The notes: a model not told the origin generated them from the letters alone. A DNA stretch of 64,000 nucleotides from Amoebophrya sp. A120 (GCA_905178155.1 CAJINV010000001.1:4940747-5004746); one strand, 5' to 3'; positions 40,360 to 51,023 are shown, counted from the stretch's first letter. Translations and numbers: made by a program.

Positions 40360-43300
40360 TCAAACGACAACGCGTGGCACTTCTGGCGCGACATTCAAAA
40401 GCTCGGGAATGCAGGTGTGCGGGTGCTGGTATCAAATGTAAAAATGTCTGGGTCTGGAAGAATGCAAGTTTGTCATGCTTGTCTGGCATGACTCTTAAGT
40501 CTGTCATGCACATTAGCAAAGAGCCCCACTTTTCTGTCATGCAGAAACGTAGTTTGTCATGCAGAATAGGCAACACCTAGAAGCTCAGAAACTTGTCATG
40601 CTGAGCCAGCAATTGTCGCCTCCTCATGATACGCCACACAGCATCACAAGTTTCCAGACCCAGACACTTTTACACTCGATAGCTGGCACAGATAAACGAC
40701 GTTGCCCTCGTTGGTTGCGATGCCTTTTCGGTTCTCTGGCGCATCGGGACCACTTGGATTTACTGCAAAAGTGCCAGAGATTGCGGTGTTGTACAGAAAC
40801 TCATAGCTGGCACAGCGGTTGTCGGCCATCGCCCGTGTGAGATCTTCACGCCTTCGCATCTTCGCCTCCTCGCTTGTGGTCGGGAAATTTTTCAGTAGAT
40901 CTAGATGATCCGTCCACGCAGTTGTTACAGAGGACGTCGTCCCTCCTGCTCCCGAGTTGCAATCCAAAGCGAGGTCGCTCGCGAAAACGTCATACCCAGC
41001 CGGAACTGTTCCGATTGTGGCGTTTGCTGGAAGACTGGGAAATTTCAAGCAGTTTTGCATTTGCAAGCACGGGCCGTAGCGAAGCTCCTCCTTCGTAGAT
41101 TTGCGCACGTGGCTCAACGTCGTTTTCCAAGACAAAACATTCAACGGCACACCGGCGAAGCGTGTTCGTGTTGGTGTCGATCCACCTTGGTGGAGTACAG
41201 GACCTGCTCCGTTTGCGTTACTAGCAAAAAGAACCTTGTTCTTTTCCTCGTGTGACAGTGCCTCGCGTAAAATTGGCTGGTGCTGAAACTCCGACTCTTC
41301 TTTTTGCGGCCCTCCTATTTCTTGGTGCGAACGGGTGTCACGGGACACGGCATCGCCGCTTTCGTCCACAACACGAACGCGATCTAAGTCGGTCGCACCA
41401 GTACTCGGTGTCCCAGCTGTTCTTGTTTCTCCTTCCTTTTCTATCCCTTTCGGATCTTCTTCGAGGTTGAACAGGTGGAAATACCTGTCGCTCGCCAAAA
41501 CGAACAGGTCACTGTGCACTTTGTGCGCCTCCTCGACGGTGGACCGCCGCAAGTCCAGCGCTGCTCGCTGCGCCCCGTATTTTGCGATTAGACGTGCGTG
41601 TAGCGCATCGTAATGGGCGAATGGACTCGTTGTAGTACGTGCTGTCGTTCTAGTTCTTTCAGAAGTAGAAGTTCGAGCTATTTCCTTGTCGTGTTGATGT
41701 TCATCTTGTGCTACGATTTGCTTACTTTCTTGGCGCCGGTTTACTTCCTCGTCATGTATTCGTAGCTGCAACAGCTCCCGCGCCACCATTTTCCAGAACA
41801 CGCTTTCTTGCAGTACCAGGTCGATCGGGTGGTTGGTGCCGAACAAAAGCCCGCCCACACTATGGAAGCGTCACGATTGAAATCGTCAAAGTTGAAATAA
41901 TTTGTGATGCTAAACCGACCGAAGCCACTACGTGAAATAATAATAATTTGTGATGCTAAAACAACCGCACCGACATTGCCATTGTCCGGCGTAGCTGGGG
42001 AGGCAAGCCTCCGCAGGGGCCGGAGCGGCATAGGGTCAGAACCGATGCATAAAATGCAACCCAGGTAGTGCCTGTCTTGCAGAGTAGGCGAGGGGGGCAG
42101 ATTGTAAGCCTGTTGCGGGGTAGAAGTAGAGCTGCCAAACAAGTAGCATGACATAAAGCGCCTTTCTTACCCAAGCAGCGTTACAGACTGGATTTCGGCT
42201 CTACCCAAATTTGTCATGCGCCGCTTGGAAATTGGGCTTCCAACAGGTATCGAGTTTATGCATCACAAACTATTTCAACTTTGAGAATTTCAATCCTGAC
42301 GCTTCCATACACACGGACCATTTCGTACATGGTGTCGGGCCGAAACATGTTCGTCGACGAGGACGCGTGGCGGAGAATCTTGCCCGGTCCGTTCCCGAAC
42401 TCGACGGCAAATTCGTATGAGAGTGCACAACTCCCCCTCCCCCTCGTTTGTCATGCAAAATGCGTAGTTTACGCCTTGCCTCTTGGCACTATTTGCATGA
42501 CAAGTTCATCTGGGTGCCCACATAGCACTACACTCCTGTTCAAATTTGTCATGCGAGACCTGTATTCTTGTGGACGCTCGTATTGCTGTTCATACAAAAA
42601 TACAAATGATGCGGGCAGGGGAGTTGTGCACTCTCATAATTCGCGTTCCAACACCTGAATTGCTTCGTCGAACAAGTTTTTGGAAAACGCCATGGCATTC
42701 GGGTCGTAGGGGCAACACCAGTGCGTGTAAAATCCCTCCCACTGCGTATCAAAATGAAAAATCCCCCCACCCCATATCAAAACGAAGTCTGTGATGCTGG
42801 ATTTGCGTACACAAATCAGATTGGTCTTGCTGGAGAGGACTGCAGGCCCATATCAAGCCTGATCAGAGAGGTTTTGGGCTGGGCTCTTAGCATGAGAAAC
42901 GTCTGCGCTGTAGGCCCAACAGCATTACAAAGCGCCTGCATAAAGCGGCGGAGCCTGTGGAGTTGCCTTCTTGCAAGACAGAGATGATTTGTGGTCGCAA
43001 ATCAGCATTGCAAATTTTCTGCTACGTACCTTTTCGATATGGGGAGGGGGGATTTTTCCCCACAATACTGCAGCTTCCTCTCGCGGATGCCCTTTTCTAG
43101 CGGGTAGAAGTGATCAGCCAAATGGGAAACCGTTTCCTCTAAGCGAAGCCCCTCCCGCGACAGTCCCGTGTCCAGCATCGCGTGAAATTTCAGGGCCGGC
43201 GTGGACGGGGGGCGAAATATCGCGCGAAAAATGTTCTTCTTTCACTGTAATCGATCGATGATCCGAGCGTTGTGAGCGATGCGAAGCGATGATTCTCATT

Positions 43301-46300
43301 CTGTAACATTTGCATCACAGGTTCGCCACACCCATACACGAGAACGAACATGATCTGCAATGCATCAACTGTCTTGCTGCATATGCATTTCTGGCATGAA
43401 TATGAAAAACGCTTTTCATCTTATGTTGTAATGCAGTGAAACAGAAGCTCTTTCTGGCGATACAAAAGTCGTTCAGGTTCAAGGACAGAAGCCATTCGAT
43501 CGCCAACGCCGAGACACGGATGTGCAGCAAAGCGAGCTTACAGAGCAGGCTGGGCGCCATCACGGTGCGGTACAGTATCAAAATCGGGACGCTTTCCGGG
43601 ATCTTCGACTGCAAGCGAAGTGCCAGCGCCTCCTCCGGCTTTTCCACCATAAAATAGTCCACGCCGTCCTGCTTGCCGGCGTTCTGGTACAAAATTTCTG
43701 CGGCCTCGGCCAACCCATAGCTGTACGCATTTATCTTCAGAACTGCGCCGAATAACGGAACTGCTTGGCGGACCGCTCGCGCTGAAGATGCTGCCGGGTG
43801 CTCTTCGAGCAGTGCATGATCTTCGTCTGAAATTGATGAATTATGCACAGAATAGCCACTTCTATCGGCTTCGGCGCTGTCGTGTACTGCTTGCACTACC
43901 TTTCGCAGATGTGCCTTTAGTAGGGCGAGATTCCGCATGAGGGCCGTGGCTGGAACCTCGATCCAGGAGTTGTAGAGATGCTCCGGAGCGTGCAAAGCCT
44001 GCAGCTGGTCCCAGCTCGAGCCTGTCCTCCTGTCCAGCCAGGCTGGATCGATGTCATCTCGTCCGGACGAGACTACAGTGCCGTCTTGATCCGTATTTTT
44101 ACCGCTTTCCTTGGATTCGAGTACAAGCGTTTTTGCATCCAGCGGGCGAAAGACGAACTGCGGAGCACAAGCGGCACCCAGCTCCGTTGACTGCAAAGTC
44201 TGCAGCACCTGGTCCTCGATCTCGAATTCGTGGTTTTGCTCAAAGGCGCCGCCGCCTCGGCCTCCACCGGTTCTTGACTCATCTAGTACATCTTCATTTT
44301 CACGGTTTGGGAAGAGAATAAAAATGCGAAGGTGGCGCTCCTTTATCGTGCGTGCTATGTTGACTTCCCGCTCATCTACGCCCAGGCGGCGCCTATAATC
44401 GTCTGTTGTATCGCCCCCGGAAGTAGCTGTTCTTGTAGTGTCTGCTGCTGCACAGAGCGGCTGGAGAAACCTCACGAACCAATTTACCGTGTCTGCCAGT
44501 GGTGCGTGCACAACGAGGTCCACGCTGTCGGGCATCTTCTCGCTTAGATCATACAGATCTTTAGTGTGGGATCGTACGTCATGGCGAGGCTGTCGCACCG
44601 CCCTGTTCATTTCCAGCTCCCTTTTAGTACTGTCGCCGCCAAACAAAACTGGCGCAAGTATCTCTCCGACGATATCGACGTCGGCCAATTTGCCATCTCG
44701 GCGAGAAATGAGCCGCCACGGCAAGTCGGCCCCGAGCAGGTCTTGCTCGAGTAGCCGTTCGCGCTCCGGCGACCCCAGTACCACACTGACAAGCTTGATG
44801 TCACTGCTGCTGGGCGCAATAATTTCGAGCAGGCCGGCGGTGAGCGCTCGCGTGCAGTCAAATGTGGTGGTCTGCCCCTCGCCGATCTCCACGACGACGC
44901 GTGAGAACACACCGGGCTTGGTCCCGGCTGCACCACTTCCATGAAATGACCTTCTACGTCGTCGTTGTCGCGATTGACCTTGTTGACTCTGATCGTCCAG
45001 AGATGAAATAGCGGTCAGCAAAGCGGTGCTAACGGCTATGGGACAGAATGCCGGCATGGTTCGACATACCGCAGCACCGTTGGCACCACCAGTAACGAGG
45101 TCGGTCCGCAGAACGGATAAGGGATAGTACGACATGCTGGTGGAAGTTGCAGCGCTTTTCTTTTTCCGCCCAATCTTCCCTGTCGCATCTGCATCACCAT
45201 CGTCATCATTGAGCGCTGACAATTCGACTGATTCCACCGCTTTTCGTTCACGTGCTGTTGCTCCTGTATGATCGTCATCGCCTTCCTGTCCGAATGAAGC
45301 ACTCTCGTCAACAAAGTTTAGCTCGCGCATAAGTAGTACCTCAGCATCTCTTGTATCGACCAGCAGATGCAGTTTTCCCATCAACCTTCTGTCGGCGAAA
45401 AATATCCCACGAAAAAACTGTTTCACTGTGAACTTGTGATGCATGGAATGGAACACAAAACTATTTCTATTTGTCGTGCTACACATGCAAGATATTGGAT
45501 TTTTGAGGGTGTTTCCCCTTGGGAAGTGCGCATGGCAAATTTTCTGTGCCATGTGTAACACACTTGTGATGCAGATCTTGCAAAATCATAACATTAACAG
45601 TGACACATTTTTTTCCTGCGATAAAAAAAGCGGCGGCTGACTCGTACGTCCCGGCCAGTGCGTATCCTGAGTAAAAACGTCCCCACCCCATAGTCAAGTT
45701 GTGAACTCTGCAACACAAATCTAGGAGTTTTGGAAGCCGTGCATGACAAGTTCGTCTTTGTAGTGTAGTGCAGGTTAGGAAGGACAGTCGCATGACAAAC
45801 TCATCTCCTCATCCTGTTTACAGGATTACAACTGCCAAAACACGACTGGAAATGCCTCTGATGTAGATGCGCGTTACAAATGTTCCTGTCATTGCAAATC
45901 TGCATGACAACTCTGGGGTGGGGACGTTCTTGCTCAGGATAGTGCGCGGATCAGCGCGAGCCGCGCTTGCTGAACTTGAAGCGCCGCTTCCGCTAACGCT
46001 TTCCGGTCGCTTATCCTGAGTAAAAACGTACCCACACCAGAGTCAGGATGGGGATTTTGCAACACAAGCCTACAGTTTTGCGAGTCACGCATGACAAGTT
46101 GCACTCCGCAGTGTAGTGCAGGTTAGCAAGTGCAGCCGCGTCACAAATTCATCTGCTCATCCTGTTCACAGCATCACAAATTCCAAAACACGATTGGAAA
46201 TGGCTCTCATGCGGATGCGCATTACAAGTCTTCCTGTCTTTGCAAATCTGCATTACAACTCTGGCGTGGGTATGTTTTTACTCAGGATATCGCTGAGGGC

Positions 46301-47215
46301 GGCATCGCGGTAAAATTGTGCCGTGGAAAAGGGCCGGATCTGCTGCGGAGGATCTGCATCGGCACCGTCGCTTGAGGACCTTCTTATCTTATTTTCATCC
46401 TCGTCGTCCGTCGTGGTCGATGAAGAAACACGTAGTGCCTGGTCCAGAACCGTTTCGAAAAGCTTTCGTAACTGCAGACGGTGACCCTGACCCGTGGATA
46501 ACAAAGGGGAGGTTGATGCAATATCGTTTTGTCCTCGTCGTTGTTCATCATGTACTTCTTGTTGTGCCACTGGTTCTTGTGATAAAATGTTTCTGTCACT
46601 GTCTACTGATCTACTCGGAAAAGCTCCTCCTTCACCTTCTCCAGGTCCATCATTAGATAAGGAAAGCGCCCCGAAAAATGTCACGTCCGACAGAAGTTTA
46701 TTCGTTCTTCCGCGGTGTGACTTCTCGTCGCTCTTTCGTAGTTGCGGACGTTGTTCAAAAATTTGTTCCGGCTCCGTTCTGGTGATCGTGTCTGTGACTG
46801 TTCCGTGCTGCACCTTCTCTGACGTCGGCGCTGATAAGCACGCCATAGGGAACGAAATGGACTCCAGAAACGCGATGCCTTCGGGATCGTCCTCCTGACC
46901 ATCTGCTCCAGATTTATGTCGTGCATGTCTCGCGCCTCCAGGCTCTGCTTTAGTGTTGGTTTCATCTCTGTGAAACGATGATGTCGTGGTGGCTGATTCG
47001 CCATGATCGCCTTGTTGTCGAAAAAAAACCTCAGCAGCTTTCGCAGCTGCGTGGTGCTCCAGAATAAAACTTCTGTGTGGTGCGTCTGCGAGAACCTGCC
47101 ACTGCGTCACATGTTCAGTTTCAGTGTGCCCAGCAGGATGAACTCTTTCGGATGGAATCAGCAGGAACCGGCTGGCGACAACACATGACATCACAACTAG
47201 AAAAAGGCCGTGCAT
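40360..47215 (-). CDS. alanine racemase (PLP-dependent), nine exons, with long N-terminal extension
   Basis: Exons: 47215-46290, 46006-45942, 45657-45624, 45397 to about 43451, 43235-43068, about 42743-42639, 42410-42310, 41855-40682 and 40424-40360, about 1500 residues. The racemase part starts near 44000: WIEVPATALMRNLALLKAHL, FGAVLKINAYSYG (PLP-binding Lys), FMVEKPEEALALR, LKFHAMLDTGLSREGLRLEE, WEGFYTHWCC and MYEMVRVGGLLFG. The C-terminal domain has LRYGPC (catalytic Tyr position) and IGTVPAGYDVFASD, and the protein ends NVAPEVPRVVV. The enzyme interconverts L- and D-alanine. It is usually a 360-400 residue bacterial protein, so the extension of about 1000 residues, with acidic insertions, is odd. 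The N-terminus (MHGLFLVVMSCVVASRFLL) resembles a signal peptide or anchor, suggesting a secretory or plastid-derived compartment. All eight introns look introner-derived; seven junctions read cleanly in frame. Confidence 0.85.
40430..40681 (-). mobile_element. introner-like intron, family A (racemase intron 8)
   Basis: TATCAAATG ... CACTCGATA; TSD GCTGG at 40425-40429 and 40682-40686. The join YLCQ|HPHTCIPELL is in frame and reaches the stop codon. A truncated copy is at 35904-36085. Confidence 0.9.
41861..42309 (-). mobile_element. introner-like intron, family J (racemase intron 7)
   Basis: 449 bp. TATGGAAGCGTCACGATTGA and its near-complement at the ends; TSD CACAC at 41856-41860 and 42310-42314. 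The join MVRV|GGLLFG is in frame. The inverted repeats reach about 50 bp, longer than in other families. The GC-rich middle may be captured sequence. Confidence 0.87.
42416..42638 (-). mobile_element. introner-like intron, family I (racemase intron 6)
   Basis: TATGAGAGTGCACAACTCCC and complement at the ends; TSD ATTCG at 42411-42415 and 42639-42643. The join LERE|FAVEFG is in frame. Confidence 0.88.
42747..43067 (-). mobile_element. introner-like intron, family H (racemase intron 5)
   Basis: Inverted repeats AAAAATCCCCCCACCCCATA and complement lie just inside the ends. Short TSD CTGC. The join RKLQ|WEGFYTHW is in frame. Confidence 0.8.
43239..43451 (-). mobile_element. introner-like intron, family K (racemase intron 4)
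   Basis: The interior carries the usual GCATCAC/GTAATGC words. The ends are weaker (CTTTCACTG against CAGTGAAAC) and the direct repeat is only AAG-like. Excision connects the alanine racemase sequence on both sides (ARK|NIFRAIF), which is the main evidence. Confidence 0.65.
45403..45623 (-). mobile_element. introner-like intron, family C (racemase intron 3)
   Basis: TATCCCACGAAAAAACTGTT ... TTTTTTTCCTGCGATA; TSD AAAAA at 45398-45402 and 45624-45628. The join SAAAF|FADRRL is in frame. Confidence 0.86.
45663..45941 (-). mobile_element. introner-like intron, family B (racemase intron 2)
   Basis: TATCCTGAGTAAAAACGTCC ... GACGTTCTTGCTCAGGATA; TSD GTGCG at 45658-45662 and 45942-45946. The join LIRA|LAGTYES is in frame. 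Only 34 bp of exon separate it from the next introner. Confidence 0.9.
46012..46289 (-). mobile_element. introner-like intron, family B (racemase intron 1)
   Basis: TATCCTGAGTAAAAACGTAC ... ATGTTTTTACTCAGGATA; TSD TCGCT at 46007-46011 and 46290-46294. The join AALSD|RKALAEA is in frame. Confidence 0.9.
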
Positions 47216-48818
47216 CTTCCGACGTTGTGTGCCACTCCCACTACTTCTGCGGCTGGAAATGACATTGATATCTTTATTTTTCCGCGGCACCGCTCCCAGG
47301 CAATAATTTTTGTTCGTGAGCCACTTGGTCCACTTCCAATTCGCCGTCATCATCAATTTATATAATACGTTCCAGAACTCGAACCAGAAGGTGAAAAATG
47401 AAAATCCACACGAGAGGTAGCCAGGAAGATGAGCGACAGAACAAGAAGTAAGGAAACTAGTTGTACTAGAGCAAACCAAATCTGACGCTGCTATGATGCA
47501 GTATCAGTATGGTTATGGGCGGTTATCTATGTCTGGTAGTAAACAACCAATGACGAAAACATACAATGAAAAGCACACCCACACAGCACGACACCAAGAA
47601 GCAGACGACGGGTCACTCAGAGAAAGGCAAACATACAAAATCCAACTTCTTTCTGTACGTTATTCATTTTCGACATATTACGATGACGATCACTGCATTT
47701 ACGACAAGACAAAAAAAGTATATAAGATCCACTTCTTGTTGTTGTTTTAACCTCAGGACCACCGATCTAATCTTCAAACATCGCAAGATTTTATCTCGAC
47801 CAGAGGACGGAGACGATATCCTTATCAAATCGCATAAGTGGCACATCGAGCAGATCTTCGCCGGCATTTTGACCGCCAAACTGCAACACAAACCAATACA
47901 CAAAGCGCTTGTCACAAGAACGGATGGAGATAGATACGTCGATGAGAGGATCCACTCAGTCAATTGCTGAATCTGGAGCCAGAAAACTTTTGAATATTTC
48001 CACCTTTGCCTGCGATCAAATAATCTGCCTGCGTACTTAGTTGTGAATCTGGTTGTATTTTCTTCGAAAGGCGCTTGATGAATCTGCACCCGTATAAATT
48101 TCGGAAAAGGAGCTCACACGAAATATCAACAGAACTCGCATCATCTTTGACACAACGATCAGCTGCCTACGAGTGGATAAACAGTTCTCAACGTCATGAG
48201 CTGCCATGAGGTCAACTAATTGCTCAGGAAGAAGGCAAAATTGTCTGAAACTATTTACACGCGGCTCAATACCACGATGGCAGTATCGCTACTTCCTGCG
48301 AGTAAGCCACCATAGATAGGTTTTTATAGGAATAACGATAAGTGAAAAGTATAAATTTGATGAGGAAGTTCAGCTCTCTTTGCGGTGGAAGTATTACAGT
48401 ACTAGACGGAAGCGGTGCCCTAGTTTGCCATCGTCCTCAACATGCCTACGCTAGTTCTGAATAGTTCCAAGCACCTCTGTATCTGATAATGAAGCTCTGT
48501 CGAAGTCAAAACTGTAACTGGTATGTTCGGGCAAAAGTAAATATTACAACCAAGAGTTTCTCGTTCTATTCCATATCCTTTGCATCTTGACAAAAAAAAG
48601 CTCAGCTTGATATCATGTGTAGTAACCGTGCGCAGAACACACAGTGAGAGCACCGGCGCGGTCATCGTTACTGAATAAGTGACGGAGCAGCTGCCAAGGA
48701 GGCAATTCTTCTTCTCCACGACCTGAGTAACTACAGGATCATGCTATTTTCATCTACATCTACTTTCTTTTCGAAGATCGGCCTTCGGCACAACAGTTTT
48801 ACCTCGTCCACTGTTCCG
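47216..48818. other. intergenic, 5' of alanine racemase
   Basis: The minus-strand frame of racemase exon 1 stays open up to 47479 and includes a hydrophobic stretch (CGFSFFTFWFEFWNVLY), so an upstream start cannot be excluded. The rest is AT-rich with no gene, repeat or introner that I can support. Confidence 0.45.
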
Positions 48819-49630
48819 TCATTCTTGTTTTTTCGTCGCTGCTGTTGGGGCCGGGCTTTTCTTGCCTACGCCTGCCTGCGGCTTGACGGGCGAAAGGTAA
48901 TCCAGTATCCTGAGTAAAAACGTACCCACACCAGAGTCAGGATGGGGATTTTGCAACACAAACCTACGAGTTTTGTGAGTCACGCATGACAAGTTGCACT
49001 CTGCAGTGTAGTGCAGGTTAGCAAGTGCAGCCGCGTCACAGATTCATCTGCTCATCCTGTTCACAGCATCACAAATTCCAAAACACGACTGAAAATGGCT
49101 CTCATGGGGATGCGCATTACAAGTCTTCCTGTCTTTGCAAATCTGCATTACAACTCTGGTGTGGGTACATTTTTACTCAGGATATCCAGCTCGAAATCCT
49201 CATCGTCATCCTCTTCGCCACTGGATCCATACGGGTAAAACATATCAAAGAAAAAAAGTTCGTCACGATCACTCATGCGCATTCTTGCAATACAAAATTG
49301 TTTGTCATGCGCAAAAATGCATCACAACCAAACTTCATTAGGGATTCCCCTAGTGTTTCTGCAATACAAGGAAAGTTTGTGATGCTGAGAAAATTTGTAA
49401 TGCAAAACCTGCAAGTTAGTGACTGTGACAAACTTTTTTCTCTCCATAAAACATGGGTTGCTGGTACTGCGAGATGTAGCTTCTCGGTAGCGCATCGGGT
49501 TGAAAACATCTTTCTGCATCGATACAACGAGGAGATGAATGTCACACCGCACATACTTACGCATACTCAGTAGGCAGTAGATGCCAAGTTCTGTATTTGT
49601 ACATGAGATGAAGCAAACTGGAAGCATCAT
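48819..49630 (-). CDS. small acidic protein, one 47-nt GT-AG intron and two introners
   Basis: The reading is ATG at 49630, exon to about 49557, a short canonical intron (GTAAGTATG ... TCGATGCAG, about 47 nt), exon to 49449, introner D, exon 49237-49185, introner B, and a last exon to the stop at 48819. The product is about 90 residues: a mildly hydrophobic N-terminus (MMLPVCFISC), SYISQYQQPMF, YPYGSSGEEDDDEDFEL, LDYLSPVKPQ and a Lys/Ala/Pro tail. All three junctions keep the frame. No family is recognised. It might be the 3' end of a larger gene that includes the Ser-rich frame upstream. It is useful because it shows both intron classes in one transcript. Confidence 0.6.
48906..49184 (-). 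mobile_element. introner-like intron, family B (small acidic gene)
   Basis: TATCCTGAGTAAAAACGTAC ... ACATTTTTACTCAGGATA; TSD TCCAG at 48901-48905 and 49185-49189. The join DFELD|YLSPVKP is in frame. Confidence 0.9.
49243..49448 (-). mobile_element. introner-like intron, family D (small acidic gene)
   Basis: 206 bp. TATCAAAGAAAAAAAGTTCG ... AACTTTTTTCTCTCCATA; TSD AAACA at 49238-49242 and 49449-49453. The join QQPMF|YPYGSS is in frame. This is the normal-size relative of the 2-kb kinesin intron 7. Confidence 0.9.
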
Positions 49631-49955
49631 CAAGTCCTCGGGCCTATCTCCATGATAGATTTGCAGGTCCCGGGAACGGCAATCACAAAGAGGAGTCCCA
49701 TAGGATAGTGTCGACTACGTACGATAATTAAAATTGTAATGCTTGACGCCACGATCGAATTTCAGCAATCTGCGACTGTACCAAGTTATGGCCAGTTGTT
49801 TTGATGCAGGTGTTTTCAACTCGATATAGTTCCGACTTTGGCGCCGTCATGGACTGAAACGCTAGAAAGCCAATCAAGCCCATCCCGAACCTGTGTTATT
49901 TTCGTTTTTGGTTCAGAGCGTATCGTTTTGTTATTTTTCGCTTGATTTATCACAT

Positions 49956-51023
49956 TCACATCACACAAGAATGACCACGACATGACATGCAACAAACAGC
50001 TTGAGCTTTATACATTTTCGAGCACAGGCCGCCGAAGAGCAAGAAGCCGGTCTTCGCGACGTGAAACAGATCGTGCAGGTTGAAGGGATCGATCGTGCCG
50101 GTTGTCAGCGTTCCCGATTGCGCTGCCCCCGATATCAAGTTCCCCGCCGCGCCGCTGCTAAAAAGCATGAACGAAGTCTTCAGGTTGCTAGCACCTCCTC
50201 CGTGTGCGACGACCGATGGAATTATTGAAGCACCTCCGTCTCCTCCTGCTGCCATCGGTCCACGGCTGGAGTCATGCAAATGAAGATGTCCGTGCGGGTT
50301 CTGCCGACTGATGTGGTCAAAGTTGTAGTTTGGCAGCATGTTTTCCTGCGTTATAGAAAACGTCGAGCCCCCGCTAGACAGTTCGGGACGAGTTGTAGAT
50401 CCTTGATTTATTCCATTGTGCAAGAACGATGTCGAGGACTTGTGGTCGTTCGGGGCGACTAGAAGTATTCCACCACCGCGAGGACTACTACTCGCTGTCG
50501 TGTGATGAGCATCGTGTTTCATCGCGGAAAGTGTATCTGAATATCTAGTACTTCCGTTGAAAATATGATTCCAGGCACTCGAGGAAGAGGAGGAACTGGA
50601 TGCAGACGGATTACTAGCACTTCCGATGTCATGAAACGAGCTGCCGACGCGCTCGTGAATGTCGTGGTCGCCGCCGAACAGAAATGACGTGGCTTGATGC
50701 GAGGACGGAAGATGATTGTTCTTCCCCAGATGTTGAGCTGCAGCTGCTCCTCCGGAAACTACGGTAGAAGGTGTCCCCAGACTGCTGTGATGTGGCCCGC
50801 CATCGTCGTAGTGCGACGTCGAAGAGGAAGTGGTCAGAACGTTTGGAGATGACAAACCCGGCAAGGAGGACGAGGAGGCAGTTAGGGTTGCAGTAGCACT
50901 TGCATTGCTATGGTCGGCGCCCCACAGAAAGCTGGTGCTGCTCGAGGAGGACGTTTCTCCAAGACGTGTTGCTGACGCGGCTCTTGGACCAGGGTTTTGT
51001 AAAGCTAGCTGATCCACCCACAT
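49956..51023 (-). CDS. Ser/Thr/His/Gly-rich protein with TSFL-type motif repeats
   Basis: The ATG at 51023 opens 355 residues of Ser, His, Gly and Asn-rich, probably disordered protein. The short motif TSFLWGAD recurs in varied form: TSFLFGGD, TSFLHNGI, TSFMLFSSG and, near the end, TGFLLFGG. Such regularly spaced aromatic-hydrophobic motifs in a polar background resemble short docking or FG-like motifs, but I cannot name a family. The last 25 residues, rich in Cys and His, may already be intron. The gene could continue into the exon group at 49.6 kb. Confidence 0.5.
   Translation of the reverse strand: MWVDQLALQNPGPRAASATRLGETSSSSSTSFLWGADHSNASATATLTASSSSLPGLSSPNVLTTSSSTSHYDDGGPHHSSLGTPSTVVSGGAAAAQHLGKNNHLPSSHQATSFLFGGDHDIHERVGSSFHDIGSASNPSASSSSSSSSAWNHIFNGSTRYSDTLSAMKHDAHHTTASSSPRGGGILLVAPNDHKSSTSFLHNGINQGSTTRPELSSGGSTFSITQENMLPNYNFDHISRQNPHGHLHLHDSSRGPMAAGGDGGASIIPSVVAHGGGASNLKTSFMLFSSGAAGNLISGAAQSGTLTTGTIDPFNLHDLFHVAKTGFLLFGGLCSKMYKAQAVCCMSCRGHSCVM

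Larger units (their letters stand above)
36163..40611. repeat. copy 2 of the 4449-bp duplicated segment
   Basis: It begins inside kinesin intron 7 and ends inside the last introner of the racemase, where sequence continues uninterrupted into the rest of that gene. It is identical to 31637-36085 as far as I can see. Confidence 0.95.

Noticed and set aside
31637-40611. Genuine tandem duplication of kinesin and racemase genes
   Set aside because: Complete identity, a lone N and a fold-back at the junction make an assembly overlap more likely.
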